From IMG/VR virus record IMGVR_UViG_3300042731_004505, positions 1-30,802 of that record: 30,802 bases of DNA. One strand, given 5' to 3'. Positions 8,255 through 16,143 of the stretch are shown here, piece after piece (within the stretch, counting starts at the first letter, position 1; every line of letters starts with the position of its first letter). Below the pieces are notes generated by a model. The model did not search any database. It saw only the letters and a list, made by a program, of their open reading frames with translations, and had not been told where the DNA came from. The stretch is from a virus. The translations under genes were made by a program, and so were the position numbers.

Positions 8255-8526
8255 CCTTATCTTTGGGAATGACCGTCAAAGAACTTCTTGGCCGGGTAGA
8301 CAGTAGAGAGCTTACTGAATGGAAGATTTATTGTCAATACGATCCTATCGGAAATGAACGTGCCGATATGCATAATGCGACGATTATTTCGACATTGATC
8401 AACATCTTCAGAGGAAAAAAGCAGAAAGCGGTGAAGCCGGAAGAGTGCATGTTAAAATTCGGCCCGAAAAGACAAAAGACAATGGCTGAGATGAAAGCTA
8501 TTTTGAAAGCAGTAGGTTTCAAATGA
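8215..8526 (+). CDS. Frameshift extension of the tail chaperone (gpGT, T part)
   Basis: Translated after -1 slippage at 8209-8215, adding about 103 residues to the first 115 of the chaperone. The segment LALSLGMTVKELLGRVDSRE followed by LTEWKIYCQYDPIGNERADM is the conserved T-part signature (usual form LALALGMTV.EL...S..E...W.AY...EP.G..R.D). Its C-terminal part contacts the tube. An ATG at 8263 exists but lacks a proper ribosome binding site, and homologous positions are internal, so independent initiation is unlikely. It overlaps the next gene as ATGA. Confidence 0.85.
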   Translation, partial: LRNRPERRFYFRLALSLGMTVKELLGRVDSRELTEWKIYCQYDPIGNERADMHNATIISTLINIFRGKKQKAVKPEECMLKFGPKRQKTMAEMKAILKAVGFK

Positions 8527-9002
8527 AAAACATTCAGATCGATGGAATTGAAAATGTAAACAAAAGGCTGACTTTGTTTGCAAATAAAATATCGGACAAA
8601 GCTTCGAACGAAGGTCTCAAGTCTGCGGGCCGTGCATTTCGCGATAAAGCAAAAGGGAATGCCTCCTTAATGGTTGGCGGCCAGATGGGGACCATGCTTT
8701 CCAGGTACATGAGAATGAAGGTTTACAAAAAAACGCGAAAAAAACCTTATGCGATAGCGATAGGCCCAGCAGCCGGCGTCAGCGAATTTGTCCACGAGGC
8801 AAAAGGCGAATCTCGCCATAAAGGGAAACGTACCTATATTCCGACCGCTATTGAATATGGACATATCAAAGTGCTTTTTGGAACAAGGACGATGGAAAAA
8901 GTTGCTCCAATACCGTTTATGAGACGTGCAGCGAATCAAATGAAAAGGCTTGTAAGGAACATCTATACAGCCACTGTTTTAAGCTGGCTAAAGAGGATTT
9001 GA
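8523..9002 (+). CDS. HK97 gp10-like tail/neck protein
   Basis: Tail completion (neck) protein of the gp10 family, which joins the tail tube end to the head. The 159-residue basic product starts MKNIQIDGIENVNKRL, followed by LKSAGRAFRDKAKGNASLM and, near the C-terminus, YIPTAIEYGHIKV and PIPFMRRAANQMK, all typical of this family. In most HK97-like phages it precedes the tail tube gene; here it follows the chaperone and directly precedes the tape measure, a rearranged order. It is coupled to both neighbours through ATGA and TGATG overlaps. Confidence 0.75.
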   Translation: MKNIQIDGIENVNKRLTLFANKISDKASNEGLKSAGRAFRDKAKGNASLMVGGQMGTMLSRYMRMKVYKKTRKKPYAIAIGPAAGVSEFVHEAKGESRHKGKRTYIPTAIEYGHIKVLFGTRTMEKVAPIPFMRRAANQMKRLVRNIYTATVLSWLKRI

Positions 9003-10468
9003 TGGCTACTGTTGGAACGTTAAAAGTGTTTTTGCGGGCTTATACGGCAGATTACGAAGCTAAGATGCTTCGAAGCCGTAAATATCTGCGTTATCTTAAT
9101 TCCTCTGCACAGGAAGCAGGGCTTTCTTTGCGGTCAATGGGGCTGATTGCAACTACCGCCGCAGCAGCAACGGTCTATGGCACTGTAAAAATTGCAAAAG
9201 CCGCTTCTGACGCAGAGGAAATAATGAATAAATTCGACGTGACGTTTAAAGAGTTTTCAAACGAAGCTTATCTATTCGCAAGTGATACGGCAAGAGCCAT
9301 TGGACGAAGCACAACGGACATTGTTAATTACATGGCAGATCTTCAGGACACTTTCGTTCCTTTAGGATTTGCCAGAGACGAAGCGATGGATCTTGGATCT
9401 TCGCTGACAAGACTTGCCATTGACGTGGGCTCTTTAAAAAATGTCATGGACGCAGAGGCAATAGATGCATTTACATCGGCCATCGTTGGAAATCATAGGG
9501 CTGTGAGGAAATACGGCATTGTAATTACGGAGGCCAGGCTGAAACAGGAAGCAATGGCGGCAGGGCTTACGGACTCTTTTGATTCTCTCACGAATATGCA
9601 AAAAGTTTTATTGAGATATAATATCATTTTGCATGACTCAAGAGATGCGATGAAAGATGCGACGAATACTGCCGGAACGTATGCTAATCAGGTCAAGCGG
9701 CTAAAGGGCAATTTGAAGGAAATGGCAATTACCGTTGGCGAACCGCTTAAAAGCGCTCTCACTAAAGGTATTACAGCAATTAACAAGTTTTTTGAATGGG
9801 CTGTTTACGGAACAAAATCGATTGAGGATTTTGATTATAAGCTGAAAGAAGTGAAGCAAACGGCAGAGCAGGCCGCCAAATCAATAGATCAGGCCTCCAA
9901 ATCTGTGAAAATATTGTCTATGAATCAAATACGGTTTTCAACTGGGACGGATGATCCTGTTAAATGGTTCCAGGACTTAAAAGATCAAATTAACACATTC
10001 AACATGGATAAATGGGACAGACTTCTTTTTTCGTTTGACTGGGCTGCGGGTCCATCAAAAGAGTTGTACTTAGGATTTAAAGAACTAACAAACCAAATGC
10101 GTGAAATGGAGGCTCAGGCCTCACGTATGGATAAAATAAGATCATTTGCAGAGGGCATAAAGGATTCTTTAAAAACGCCGCTTGATAAGGCGAAGGAATT
10201 TATAGCTCAACTCCGTGACGCATTGAAAGAGGGGCTTTTATCTACCGAGGAATATCTGAAAGCCATTGCGGACTATTCAAAAAAAAACCAAGCCACGCCG
10301 GATACGACTCGAAGCACATATAACGCAACGACCTTAAATCCGTTTGTTTCTGTATCGGGAATGAATATAGCAGCAACATCAAATCCTATCGTGGCGGAAC
10401 AACAGGAAACAAATATACTGCTTAGAAGGATCTTAGATGAAAATGTAAGGACAAGTTTGAATGGCTAA
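9002..10468 (+). CDS. Tail tape measure protein (short)
   Basis: Rod-like protein that sets tail length and is ejected with the DNA. The 488-residue product has the N-terminal KVFLRAYTADYEAKMLRSRK, a hydrophobic AATVYGTVKIAKAASDAEE segment at about 50-70, and the conserved LQDTFVPLGFARDEAMDLGS and AIVGNHRAVRKYGI motifs typical of phage tape measures. The rest is long helix. At about 0.15 nm per residue it predicts a tail of roughly 70 nm, short for a siphovirus. I use ATG 9002 (AGAGGA upstream) over TTG 8999. No lytic domain is seen. Confidence 0.9.
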   Translation: MATVGTLKVFLRAYTADYEAKMLRSRKYLRYLNSSAQEAGLSLRSMGLIATTAAAATVYGTVKIAKAASDAEEIMNKFDVTFKEFSNEAYLFASDTARAIGRSTTDIVNYMADLQDTFVPLGFARDEAMDLGSSLTRLAIDVGSLKNVMDAEAIDAFTSAIVGNHRAVRKYGIVITEARLKQEAMAAGLTDSFDSLTNMQKVLLRYNIILHDSRDAMKDATNTAGTYANQVKRLKGNLKEMAITVGEPLKSALTKGITAINKFFEWAVYGTKSIEDFDYKLKEVKQTAEQAAKSIDQASKSVKILSMNQIRFSTGTDDPVKWFQDLKDQINTFNMDKWDRLLFSFDWAAGPSKELYLGFKELTNQMREMEAQASRMDKIRSFAEGIKDSLKTPLDKAKEFIAQLRDALKEGLLSTEEYLKAIADYSKKNQATPDTTRSTYNATTLNPFVSVSGMNIAATSNPIVAEQQETNILLRRILDENVRTSLNG

Positions 10469-11246
10469 GATTAAATGGGATCTTGTTGAGGGAAACTCCG
10501 GAGAATTAACAGATGCTGGATGGAAATTTTACAGAACCGCTTTAGTATCTGAGCTTTCCGGATCTGGCCCGTTCAAGTTGATAGAGGCCGTTAAATCGCT
10601 TGGGGTTTTGCTTGGAGATGTGCATCCCGAATATCAACATGCCTATTTGATTTCAATCATGCCGTCAGCAAGAGGCACTGATATTGTGGAATGTAGATTA
10701 ACTTACGAGGAATTCAACGAAGAAAATGTATTTTTCACCATAAATTCAAGTCCTATTGAAATAATGACTAATGTTGATTCTGCGGGGAGCGACCTGGAAT
10801 TATCGTATCAATATTCATCTTCTCTCGAAAATACACATCCCGATTACGATATGGCCGGAAAAACAGATTCCACAGGGGCCGAGGTTTCGAAATTAACAAC
10901 ACAGCCGACCGTTATAGCGAGGCATAGAGAACTAATAACAGGCGCATGGATACTTCAAAAGATAAAAACGTATGTTGGAAAAGTCAATAATGGTCCGTTT
11001 TTTCTTGATACAGATGCATTCGCAAGACAATGGCTTTGTATTGATATAAGCGCAACGGAGATTGTTTTTGATAAGCTTTACGACGTATCTTACTCGTTTC
11101 AATACAGTCCGTATACGTGGGATTCAAAATTAGTTTACATTAACCCAAGGACCGGGAGACCGCCTGCAGACGTTACTGCCCAGGAAGAGGCGTATAAGTC
11201 ATTTCAAATTTATGAAGAAGTCGATTTTAATGTAGGAATATTCTAA
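10461..11246 (+). CDS. Putative tail protein (distal tail region), unknown family
   Basis: I do not recognise this 261-residue product. It starts MAKIKWDLVEGNSGELTDAG, is mixed alpha/beta with many aromatic residues, and carries no signal peptide or membrane segment. It lies directly after the tape measure gene (8-base overlap), where siphoviruses encode the distal tail protein, and continues straight into the putative fibre gene by a one-base overlap. A tail-tip structural role is therefore likely. No Dit or Tal sequence signature is visible, so the identity rests on position. Confidence 0.55.
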   Translation: MAKIKWDLVEGNSGELTDAGWKFYRTALVSELSGSGPFKLIEAVKSLGVLLGDVHPEYQHAYLISIMPSARGTDIVECRLTYEEFNEENVFFTINSSPIEIMTNVDSAGSDLELSYQYSSSLENTHPDYDMAGKTDSTGAEVSKLTTQPTVIARHRELITGAWILQKIKTYVGKVNNGPFFLDTDAFARQWLCIDISATEIVFDKLYDVSYSFQYSPYTWDSKLVYINPRTGRPPADVTAQEEAYKSFQIYEEVDFNVGIF

Positions 11247-12469
11247 TGTCAATTATACGATGGATTGGCGGAGCATCTTCTGTTGCTCAAATAGATGATT
11301 TAACTGTCGGCGGTACGATTGAAGCCGGCGATGAATTTAAGATAACCGTAACGGGCGAAAACGGGTCAAGTCATACAGTGCAGTTTGACGCTACGGATAC
11401 AAATATTGCTACGGTTGTTGCGGGCTTAGTTGCGGCGTGGAATGCGGACACAGATCCGCTATGTACTCCGATAACAGCTACGGACGCAAGCCCGATTGTC
11501 AGGCTTTCTGCGGACACGGCCGGCGTTCCTTTTTATGTCACGGTCGAAACCACGGAAAGCGGTGGAGGTGCCGCTGATGACCAGACCTTTGTTCGGTCGT
11601 CAAATACCGCAAACTCAGGGCCTAACGACTGGAACACGGCTGCGAATTGGTCTGGCGGTGCTGTGCCGGTTGCCGATGATGATGTGCATGTTGAGGATGC
11701 GATTGTCAAATACGGCATGGATCAGGACGGCATAACCCTTGACAGTCTCAATATCACTGGATCTCAAATTGGCCAAGCCGTTGAAGACGGATATTTACCG
11801 GCCTATCTGGTTATTGAGCCCGATGTGCTGAATATCGGGTATGATTATGGGCCTGGAACAAAGACACAAAAAGTGCCGATACTAATCAGTACGTCTGACA
11901 ACAATACGCTGATTAATGTGTACAATTCAACGACAAATAATGACCAGCCTGCGGTGTGGTTAAAAACGAATCATGCGTCTCAAATAATCAATGTCTATAA
12001 AGGCGTTGTCGGTGTCGGATGGGGCGACGGTGAAACATCAACTGTTGGCACAATCAACATTTTGTACACGACAAACCAAAATACGGACTCAAAAGTCTAT
12101 ATTGGAAACGGCGTTACTCTGTCCAATCTGAACGTTAATGGAGGATCAAGTACGCTGCTTTCAGCAATCGGGACCGCTATGGTTGTTAATGCCGGGACAA
12201 TTGCTTATTATTCAACCGATGATACCTCAGGAAAAACAATAGCAAGCCTTACAATCAAAGGCGGCACGTTTAATGCAACCGGACCTGGCATAATAACCGC
12301 ATTAAATGTAATTGCCGGCACAGCAGATTTGTCGAAGTTTACAGGAACCGTAACAACGCCGAAAATTGCCAAAGGGGCAACTGTAAAATATGACATTGGT
12401 AATATTACGCTTACTAACGATTGGTCTGCTTATGACTCGTCTGGTGTATGCACTTTAAAAGCATTGTAA
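11246..12469 (+). CDS. Putative tail fibre/tip protein with beta-helix-like repeats
   Basis: The 407-residue product is rich in Gly, Thr, Asn and Val. Residues ~1-120 look like a compact beta domain (TVGGTIEAGDEFKITVTGEN onward). About 125-150 comes a NDWNTAANWSGGAVPVADD segment, a motif I associate with extracellular beta-helix proteins of Planctomycetota and relatives. The rest is a ladder of short strands (TINILY, SNLNVNGG, TIASLTIKGGTFNATG, TALNVIAGT), as in a parallel beta-helix. A receptor-binding fibre or tip protein is the likely role. It is placed in the tail-tip cluster and shares a one-base overlap with the gene before. Confidence 0.65.
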   Translation: MSIIRWIGGASSVAQIDDLTVGGTIEAGDEFKITVTGENGSSHTVQFDATDTNIATVVAGLVAAWNADTDPLCTPITATDASPIVRLSADTAGVPFYVTVETTESGGGAADDQTFVRSSNTANSGPNDWNTAANWSGGAVPVADDDVHVEDAIVKYGMDQDGITLDSLNITGSQIGQAVEDGYLPAYLVIEPDVLNIGYDYGPGTKTQKVPILISTSDNNTLINVYNSTTNNDQPAVWLKTNHASQIINVYKGVVGVGWGDGETSTVGTINILYTTNQNTDSKVYIGNGVTLSNLNVNGGSSTLLSAIGTAMVVNAGTIAYYSTDDTSGKTIASLTIKGGTFNATGPGIITALNVIAGTADLSKFTGTVTTPKIAKGATVKYDIGNITLTNDWSAYDSSGVCTLKAL

Positions 12470-12470
12470 A

Positions 12471-12875
12471 ATGATAAGAACAAAAAAACAAGGCGATCCG
12501 GAAAACAAAATGATCATCCGAGGTGATCAGTTTATCCGTGTCAACAAAACACCGGGCGGATGGACAATCGGACTTGACATTAATACCACCCAGGCAAGGA
12601 TTCCAAAAGTCTCAGGTATTGGTGCGCAGATCAGGAAGGCCTACATCATAAGCGGATCGAGCGCGGGCAAAACTATTGATTGCTACCTTGATACGTACTC
12701 AACGGGTGAAATTATCAGCGTTTATTTTGAAATTATTGGGGGCAACCCGAATTTGTCGGATTGCTTCCCTTTGTTTAGTGCCGGAGATCGGATTTATATA
12801 CTATACGACAGCGAAGAATCCAGATGGGAATATGTCGGCGGAAATGTTATATCTGCAGGGGATTGTGCTGACTAA
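12471..12875 (+). CDS. Tail-cluster protein of unknown function
   Basis: A 134-residue product with no recognised family. It starts MIRTKKQGDPENKMI and looks all-beta (WTIGLDINTTQARIPKVSG, KTIDCYLDTYSTGEIISVYF), ending with a hydrophilic tail. There is no signal peptide. There is no clear ribosome binding site, only two bases after the fibre stop, which suggests coupled translation. It overlaps the next gene as TAATG. Its position between the putative fibre and a Cys-rich protein suggests an accessory tip or receptor-binding component. Confidence 0.6.
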   Translation: MIRTKKQGDPENKMIIRGDQFIRVNKTPGGWTIGLDINTTQARIPKVSGIGAQIRKAYIISGSSAGKTIDCYLDTYSTGEIISVYFEIIGGNPNLSDCFPLFSAGDRIYILYDSEESRWEYVGGNVISAGDCAD

Positions 12876-13645
12876 TGCTATTATATCGTAATCCAAGCAC
12901 ATTAAAAGCATACAGGCGGGACGGTTTGGCCTGTCGAACATGCTGCGCATTGGCTGGCGGAAACAGTGATTGTTCGTATTGTGACCCCGAAGCGACGCCG
13001 AACGAAGTCTATGTCAGGGCAACAGGTATAACCGACACATGCGGGGCCGCAACGGCCGTTAAAATTCCTGGGTCCGGGAATATGTATATATTGTATAATA
13101 TTTACTCTGACGGCGTGGCAGGATTGTTTAATTATCATTTATTTACCTGTTACAACAAAGGCATGATAATTCCAAATTTCTGCGTGTGGCAGTCTGACCC
13201 AGTTGACGTGTCAGGTTCCGGCGCGTATCTTGGTGTTTTTAGTCACGGTATATATCAGGATGGGTATTTCCCGGAATTCCAGGGCTGCACGAGCGGATTT
13301 GTCTCTAAGCACGCCCCTGTCTGCTCAATTGAGTGTATGGTTTTTCGGATTTATAACGAGATCTCATATCGCTTTAATATTTACACCGAGGGCAGTTGTC
13401 TCCCGTGTGGAGAACATGGCTCTGAGGCGGGCATATATGGGATTGGTTTAATATATGGCTATGTGCAGACGGGTAAATGCGTATGCCCAGACGAGGCCAC
13501 ACTTGAGGGCACGGGCCCACAAGGGATCTGGAATAAAACAGACTCGGAATATGACTGTCTTGTTGACATCACAGGCTCTCACAGAGTGATCGATACGAGA
13601 TATGCATCAATCAACGTGAGCACGTCGACAGCAGAGGAGTGCTGA
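12875..13645 (+). CDS. Cysteine-rich tail-cluster protein
   Basis: A 256-residue product with 17 cysteines, which is very high for a phage virion protein, many in close pairs (ACRTCC, DCSYC, CSIEC, SCLPC, KCVC). It is also rich in Gly and Tyr with long beta-type stretches (MYILYNIYSDG, FRIYNEISYRFNIYTEG). There is no signal peptide or membrane segment. The position at the end of the structural cluster suggests a receptor-binding or tip protein stabilised by disulfides or metal. I do not recognise a family. Confidence 0.6.
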   Translation: MLLYRNPSTLKAYRRDGLACRTCCALAGGNSDCSYCDPEATPNEVYVRATGITDTCGAATAVKIPGSGNMYILYNIYSDGVAGLFNYHLFTCYNKGMIIPNFCVWQSDPVDVSGSGAYLGVFSHGIYQDGYFPEFQGCTSGFVSKHAPVCSIECMVFRIYNEISYRFNIYTEGSCLPCGEHGSEAGIYGIGLIYGYVQTGKCVCPDEATLEGTGPQGIWNKTDSEYDCLVDITGSHRVIDTRYASINVSTSTAEEC

Positions 13646-13646
13646 G

Positions 13647-13955
13647 ATGGGATGTTGCGGGAAAATCAAAAAAGGCGCTAAAATTACTCGTCAAATTGCC
13701 GAGGGTTACACAAAAGACGCCCTATCAAAAGTGACTGGGTATAAACATCCGGCGTGGGCACAGCGGGTAAAAAAATGCCATGGATGTGCTGAACAGACAT
13801 GGCTTGATACCCGCCTGCCGAATGTTCTCAAAGAATTACCGAAGCAAGATCCCTCCACCAAAAACAGGCATTTATTTTGTCGAATCTGCCGCTGTTATAT
13901 GCCTGCAAAAACAAAAGTTAAGGATGCAAAATGCCCTTTAAATAAATGGACTTGA
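13647..13955 (+). CDS. Small zinc-binding protein with a CPLNKW tail
   Basis: A 102-residue basic product with eight cysteines: MGCCGK at the N-terminus, KKCHGC near residue 45, and FCRICRCYMPAKTK plus AKCPLNKW at the end. The Cx2Cx1C...CPL.KW ending recurs in small phage and bacterial zinc-ribbon proteins (DUF6171-like pattern), where it forms a metal knuckle. It is the last gene of the late operon, one base after the Cys-rich gene, and a strong terminator follows. Its role is unknown; assembly or virion metal-binding are both possible. Confidence 0.65.
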   Translation: MGCCGKIKKGAKITRQIAEGYTKDALSKVTGYKHPAWAQRVKKCHGCAEQTWLDTRLPNVLKELPKQDPSTKNRHLFCRICRCYMPAKTKVKDAKCPLNKWT

Positions 13956-13978
13956 TTTTCCTTTATTGTTTTGTGCAT

Positions 13979-14018
13979 TGGCCGCTTTCTTTGCCGAGGA
14001 GGGCGGCCATTTTTTTTT
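13979..14018 (+). terminator. Late operon terminator
   Basis: TGGCCGC (13979-13985) pairs with GCGGCCA (14003-14009) and is followed by nine T residues (14010-14018). It lies 24 bases after the last late gene and just before a new promoter, so it closes the structural operon. Confidence 0.85.
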
Positions 14019-14041
14019 GGAAAAATATTTTATTTTCCCCC

Positions 14042-14069
14042 TTGACTTAGTAACGTTATCGTGTATACT
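14042..14069 (+). promoter_or_regulatory. Near-consensus sigma-70 type promoter
   Basis: TTGACT (14042-14047) and TATACT (14064-14069) are separated by 16 bp, right after the late terminator. The 8-bp palindrome TAACGTTA (14051-14058) lies between them. It is the best promoter by eye in this part of the window and would drive the acidic protein gene at 14128. Confidence 0.75.
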
Positions 14070-14077
14070 TTATATAG

Positions 14078-14096
14078 TTAATAACGAGCTTATTAA
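14078..14096 (+). promoter_or_regulatory. Candidate operator dyad downstream of the promoter
   Basis: TTAATAA (14078-14084) and TTATTAA (14090-14096) form a perfect 7-bp inverted repeat around CGAGC, starting close to the expected transcription start. The position suits a repressor site that would block initial transcription. The binding protein is unknown; the XRE-type protein encoded at 16144 is one candidate. Confidence 0.45.
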
Positions 14097-14127
14097 TAAT
14101 CAAACAAGACAAAGAAAGGGTAGAAAA

Positions 14128-14706
14128 ATGGAAACGACACAAATCACAACAATTGAGGATCTCAAGGGTGGCTATTTTGGCAATGTCTATCACAAGGGCA
14201 CTTTTGGCGGCCATGATCTCTACGTTGCAGAGATCGCTGATCCCTATGACAATGAGACCGGCTGGGAGTGCAGCGAGTGGCATCTGGTCAAAGATAACCA
14301 GGCTGTATCTATCGCCAATTGCGATGGATATAACGGCATTGACTGGCGAGTTGACGATGATGATCTGTTAGATCTGCTGGGTGATGATGATATTATTGAC
14401 GCGGCCAAAGAGGCAGTTGTGCCTTATAGTCTCACAGGTGCTCTGATCGCCGCCGCCCGCGAGGCCGAACTGGAAGACGCCCCTGATGATTATGATGGCG
14501 ATGTCGCTATATGGGTCACACGCTGCTATTCAGCGAGCACGCTCGGTGCCCCAACGGATGGGTTTTTGACCGACGAGGATAACGATGCTATGATTTTTTC
14601 CAACGCCTCCGAAGCCCAAGTCCATATTGACGAGATGGAGTCAGGCGCTTATGTCTTGTCGCATGGAGAGATGTGTCGCCCAAGTTACCGGATCGTCAAG
14701 CATTAA
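14128..14706 (+). CDS. Strongly acidic protein of unknown function
   Basis: A 192-residue product of unknown family with about 41 Asp/Glu against about 10 Lys/Arg, including clusters such as RVDDDDLLDLLGDDD near residues 75-90 and ELEDAPDDYDGD near 120. The ending FSNASEAQVHIDEMESGAYV is more ordinary. There is no membrane segment. The ATG is set by AAAGGG 7 bases upstream and the gene is first after a strong promoter with an operator-like dyad. Charge and strong expression allow a DNA-mimic or anti-host role, but nothing in the sequence proves it. Confidence 0.75.
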   Translation: METTQITTIEDLKGGYFGNVYHKGTFGGHDLYVAEIADPYDNETGWECSEWHLVKDNQAVSIANCDGYNGIDWRVDDDDLLDLLGDDDIIDAAKEAVVPYSLTGALIAAAREAELEDAPDDYDGDVAIWVTRCYSASTLGAPTDGFLTDEDNDAMIFSNASEAQVHIDEMESGAYVLSHGEMCRPSYRIVKH

Positions 14707-14712
14707 GCACTT

Positions 14713-14753
14713 CCCTCCTCCAGCGGCAGGCCGGAGCAAGCCCGGCCGGAGGG
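14713..14753 (+). terminator. Two-part GC-rich hairpin (attenuator or terminator)
   Basis: CCCTCC (14713-14718) pairs with GGAGGG (14748-14753) and, inside, GGCCGG (14729-14734) pairs with CCGGCC (14742-14747) with a 7-base loop; the left side has a 10-base bulge. Only TTT follows, so termination is probably partial, reducing expression of genes after the acidic protein. Confidence 0.5.
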
Positions 14754-14786
14754 TTTAACTGAAAACTTTTTTGAAAGGGTAAAGGA

Positions 14787-15002
14787 ATGGAAAAAACTTA
14801 TGCTATCGAAATGGTTGGGCTTACTGATCTTGAAAATCACACATTTGAAGACATGCCGCTAGAGGAGGCAAAATCAGAAATAAAACGTCTCAAAGTCCAG
14901 TTCCCGGATCGAAAATTTTTCCTAGTCACCGGAGGCAACGGAGGCGTAGGGTGCTATCTTAACCCTGACGGAAACCACAGCATTACCGGCAAAGCATGGT
15001 GA
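14787..15002 (+). CDS. Small hypothetical protein
   Basis: A 71-residue product, MEKTYAIEMVGLTDLENHTF onward, with a short helix (PLEEAKSEIKRLKVQ) and a Gly-rich end (LVTGGNGGVGCY). No recognised family and no membrane segment. The ATG has an AAAGG-type site close upstream. It is bracketed by hairpins on both sides, so its expression may differ from the neighbours. Composition matches the flanking genes. Confidence 0.6.
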   Translation: MEKTYAIEMVGLTDLENHTFEDMPLEEAKSEIKRLKVQFPDRKFFLVTGGNGGVGCYLNPDGNHSITGKAW

Positions 15003-15019
15003 GCATTTTTCTACCCGGC

Positions 15020-15048
15020 TCCTTGCCCTTGTTGGGCGGGGGCTTTTT
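15020..15048 (+). terminator. Intrinsic terminator
   Basis: TCCTTGCCC (15020-15028) pairs with GGGCGGGGG (15034-15042) over 9 bp including three G-U pairs, loop TTGTT, then C and TTTTT. It lies 17 bases after the 71-residue protein gene and before the AAAGGAG site of the next gene. Confidence 0.7.
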
Positions 15049-15066
15049 AAAGAAAGGAGACAAATA

Positions 15067-15432
15067 ATGAGAGATATGGTTAAAGAACTTCTTCCGCATG
15101 TTGACAAAGACTGTCGGAAGAACATAAAAAGCGGAATTAACCTACTGAAACGATATGCCAATGGCGAAGATATTGATACGAAATCAAGCGAGTTCAGGGG
15201 GCTTATTCAACGGATTTCTATGGCCTCAGACAATCGGGGCGACTATGCCGAACCCGATATTGCAACAGGTGATAAAGCTTATAAAAGACGACGGCACGCT
15301 GAAAAAGTCTCGTATATGCTCGATTTGATAAATGCAGAAATCGGAATAGATGAAGAAAATCAAAAGTGTATTATACGAGACGGTGTTGTTATGATGCCTG
15401 TCAGTTTTTACTATGGAATTGTATCAGTCTAA
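15067..15432 (+). CDS. Hypothetical protein, mostly helical
   Basis: A 121-residue product starting MRDMVKELLPHVDKDCRKNI, with two amphipathic helical parts and a basic stretch DKAYKRRRHAEK near residue 75, ending in hydrophobic VVMMPVSFYYGIVSV. It has a strong AAAGGAG site. No family recognised. It follows a terminator, so it either needs its own promoter or is expressed by read-through. Early accessory function is the most that can be said. Confidence 0.6.
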   Translation: MRDMVKELLPHVDKDCRKNIKSGINLLKRYANGEDIDTKSSEFRGLIQRISMASDNRGDYAEPDIATGDKAYKRRRHAEKVSYMLDLINAEIGIDEENQKCIIRDGVVMMPVSFYYGIVSV

Positions 15433-15463
15433 CTCATACGAAATGGAAAAAGGAGAATAGGAA

Positions 15464-15634
15464 ATGAATACTGAGAAGATGGTAATTGTAAAAGCATGCG
15501 GAGCTATGTATGTAAATACGAATCTTGGATTTCATGGCTCGATAAATCAGGCAAAGGAGTACGCCAAAAATCATAACTTCGGAGGTGGCGTCGAAATTTA
15601 TAACCCAAGAACTCGGAAATTCAAAAAAGCTTAA
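15464..15634 (+). CDS. Small 56-residue hypothetical protein
   Basis: A short gene with a strong AAGGAG site 8 bases before the ATG. The product reads MNTEKMVIVKACGAMYVNTN, then a helix containing INQAKEYAKNHN and a basic end RTRKFKKA. Strand-helix-strand order is plausible (VIVKA, QAKEYAKN, GGVEIYN). No family recognised. It sits in the small-gene operon between two larger hypothetical genes with normal spacing, which supports it being real despite its length. Confidence 0.6.
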   Translation: MNTEKMVIVKACGAMYVNTNLGFHGSINQAKEYAKNHNFGGGVEIYNPRTRKFKKA

Positions 15635-15657
15635 ATCCAAATCTTAAGGAAAATGGT

Positions 15658-16116
15658 ATGAGCAAGAGAGAAATTCAGATAGACTTTATGAATTCCATTC
15701 TTGATGAATATTTTCATATTGAATGGAAAAATTTCGATGACGAATCAGTAGACGCATTATACAAAGATGCTATTTCCGCAAATGCCATCAATGAAGAAAA
15801 TAGAAAAATTAAAGAGGTTCTTGAAATAGAACGTAAAAGTATTCACGAAGAGCTTATGCGATCAAAAAAAAGAGGGGATGGTGGGGCAATGATTTCTTTA
15901 TATATGTATAAAAAGAGCCTCCCAAATCACGTTTGCAAGAAAAAAACAATTATTAAGGCGGCTCGAAAAACATTTCCAAGAGAACTAAGCTCTGTTGGGG
16001 ATGACTATATTAACTGCCTCTACAGAGTAGCCGAAAGGCTCATACTACTTGACAAAAAGATAAAAAAAATTGAATTTGTAAAACCTTCATTTTTGAATTT
16101 TGCAATTTATGTCTAA
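15658..16116 (+). CDS. Hypothetical helical protein
   Basis: A 152-residue Lys/Glu-rich protein starting MSKREIQIDFMNSILDEYF, predicted almost entirely helical (EENRKIKEVLEIERKSIHEE). Codons are AT-rich compared with the structural genes. There is no signal or membrane segment. The ribosome binding site is a weak AAGGAAAA before the ATG. No recognised family. It lies between the 56-residue gene and the HTH gene in one transcription direction. Confidence 0.6.
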   Translation: MSKREIQIDFMNSILDEYFHIEWKNFDDESVDALYKDAISANAINEENRKIKEVLEIERKSIHEELMRSKKRGDGGAMISLYMYKKSLPNHVCKKKTIIKAARKTFPRELSSVGDDYINCLYRVAERLILLDKKIKKIEFVKPSFLNFAIYV

Positions 16117-16143
16117 CCCATCCCCGTTTAAAGGAGAGAAAAT

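Noticed and set aside
8263-8526. Independent gene starting at ATG 8263
   Set aside because: The conserved T-part sequence extends upstream of this ATG in the -1 frame back to the slippery site, so it is a frameshift extension.
13966-14127. Longer start for the acidic protein
   Set aside because: The extension would cross the late terminator and the promoter; AAAGGG places the start at 14128.
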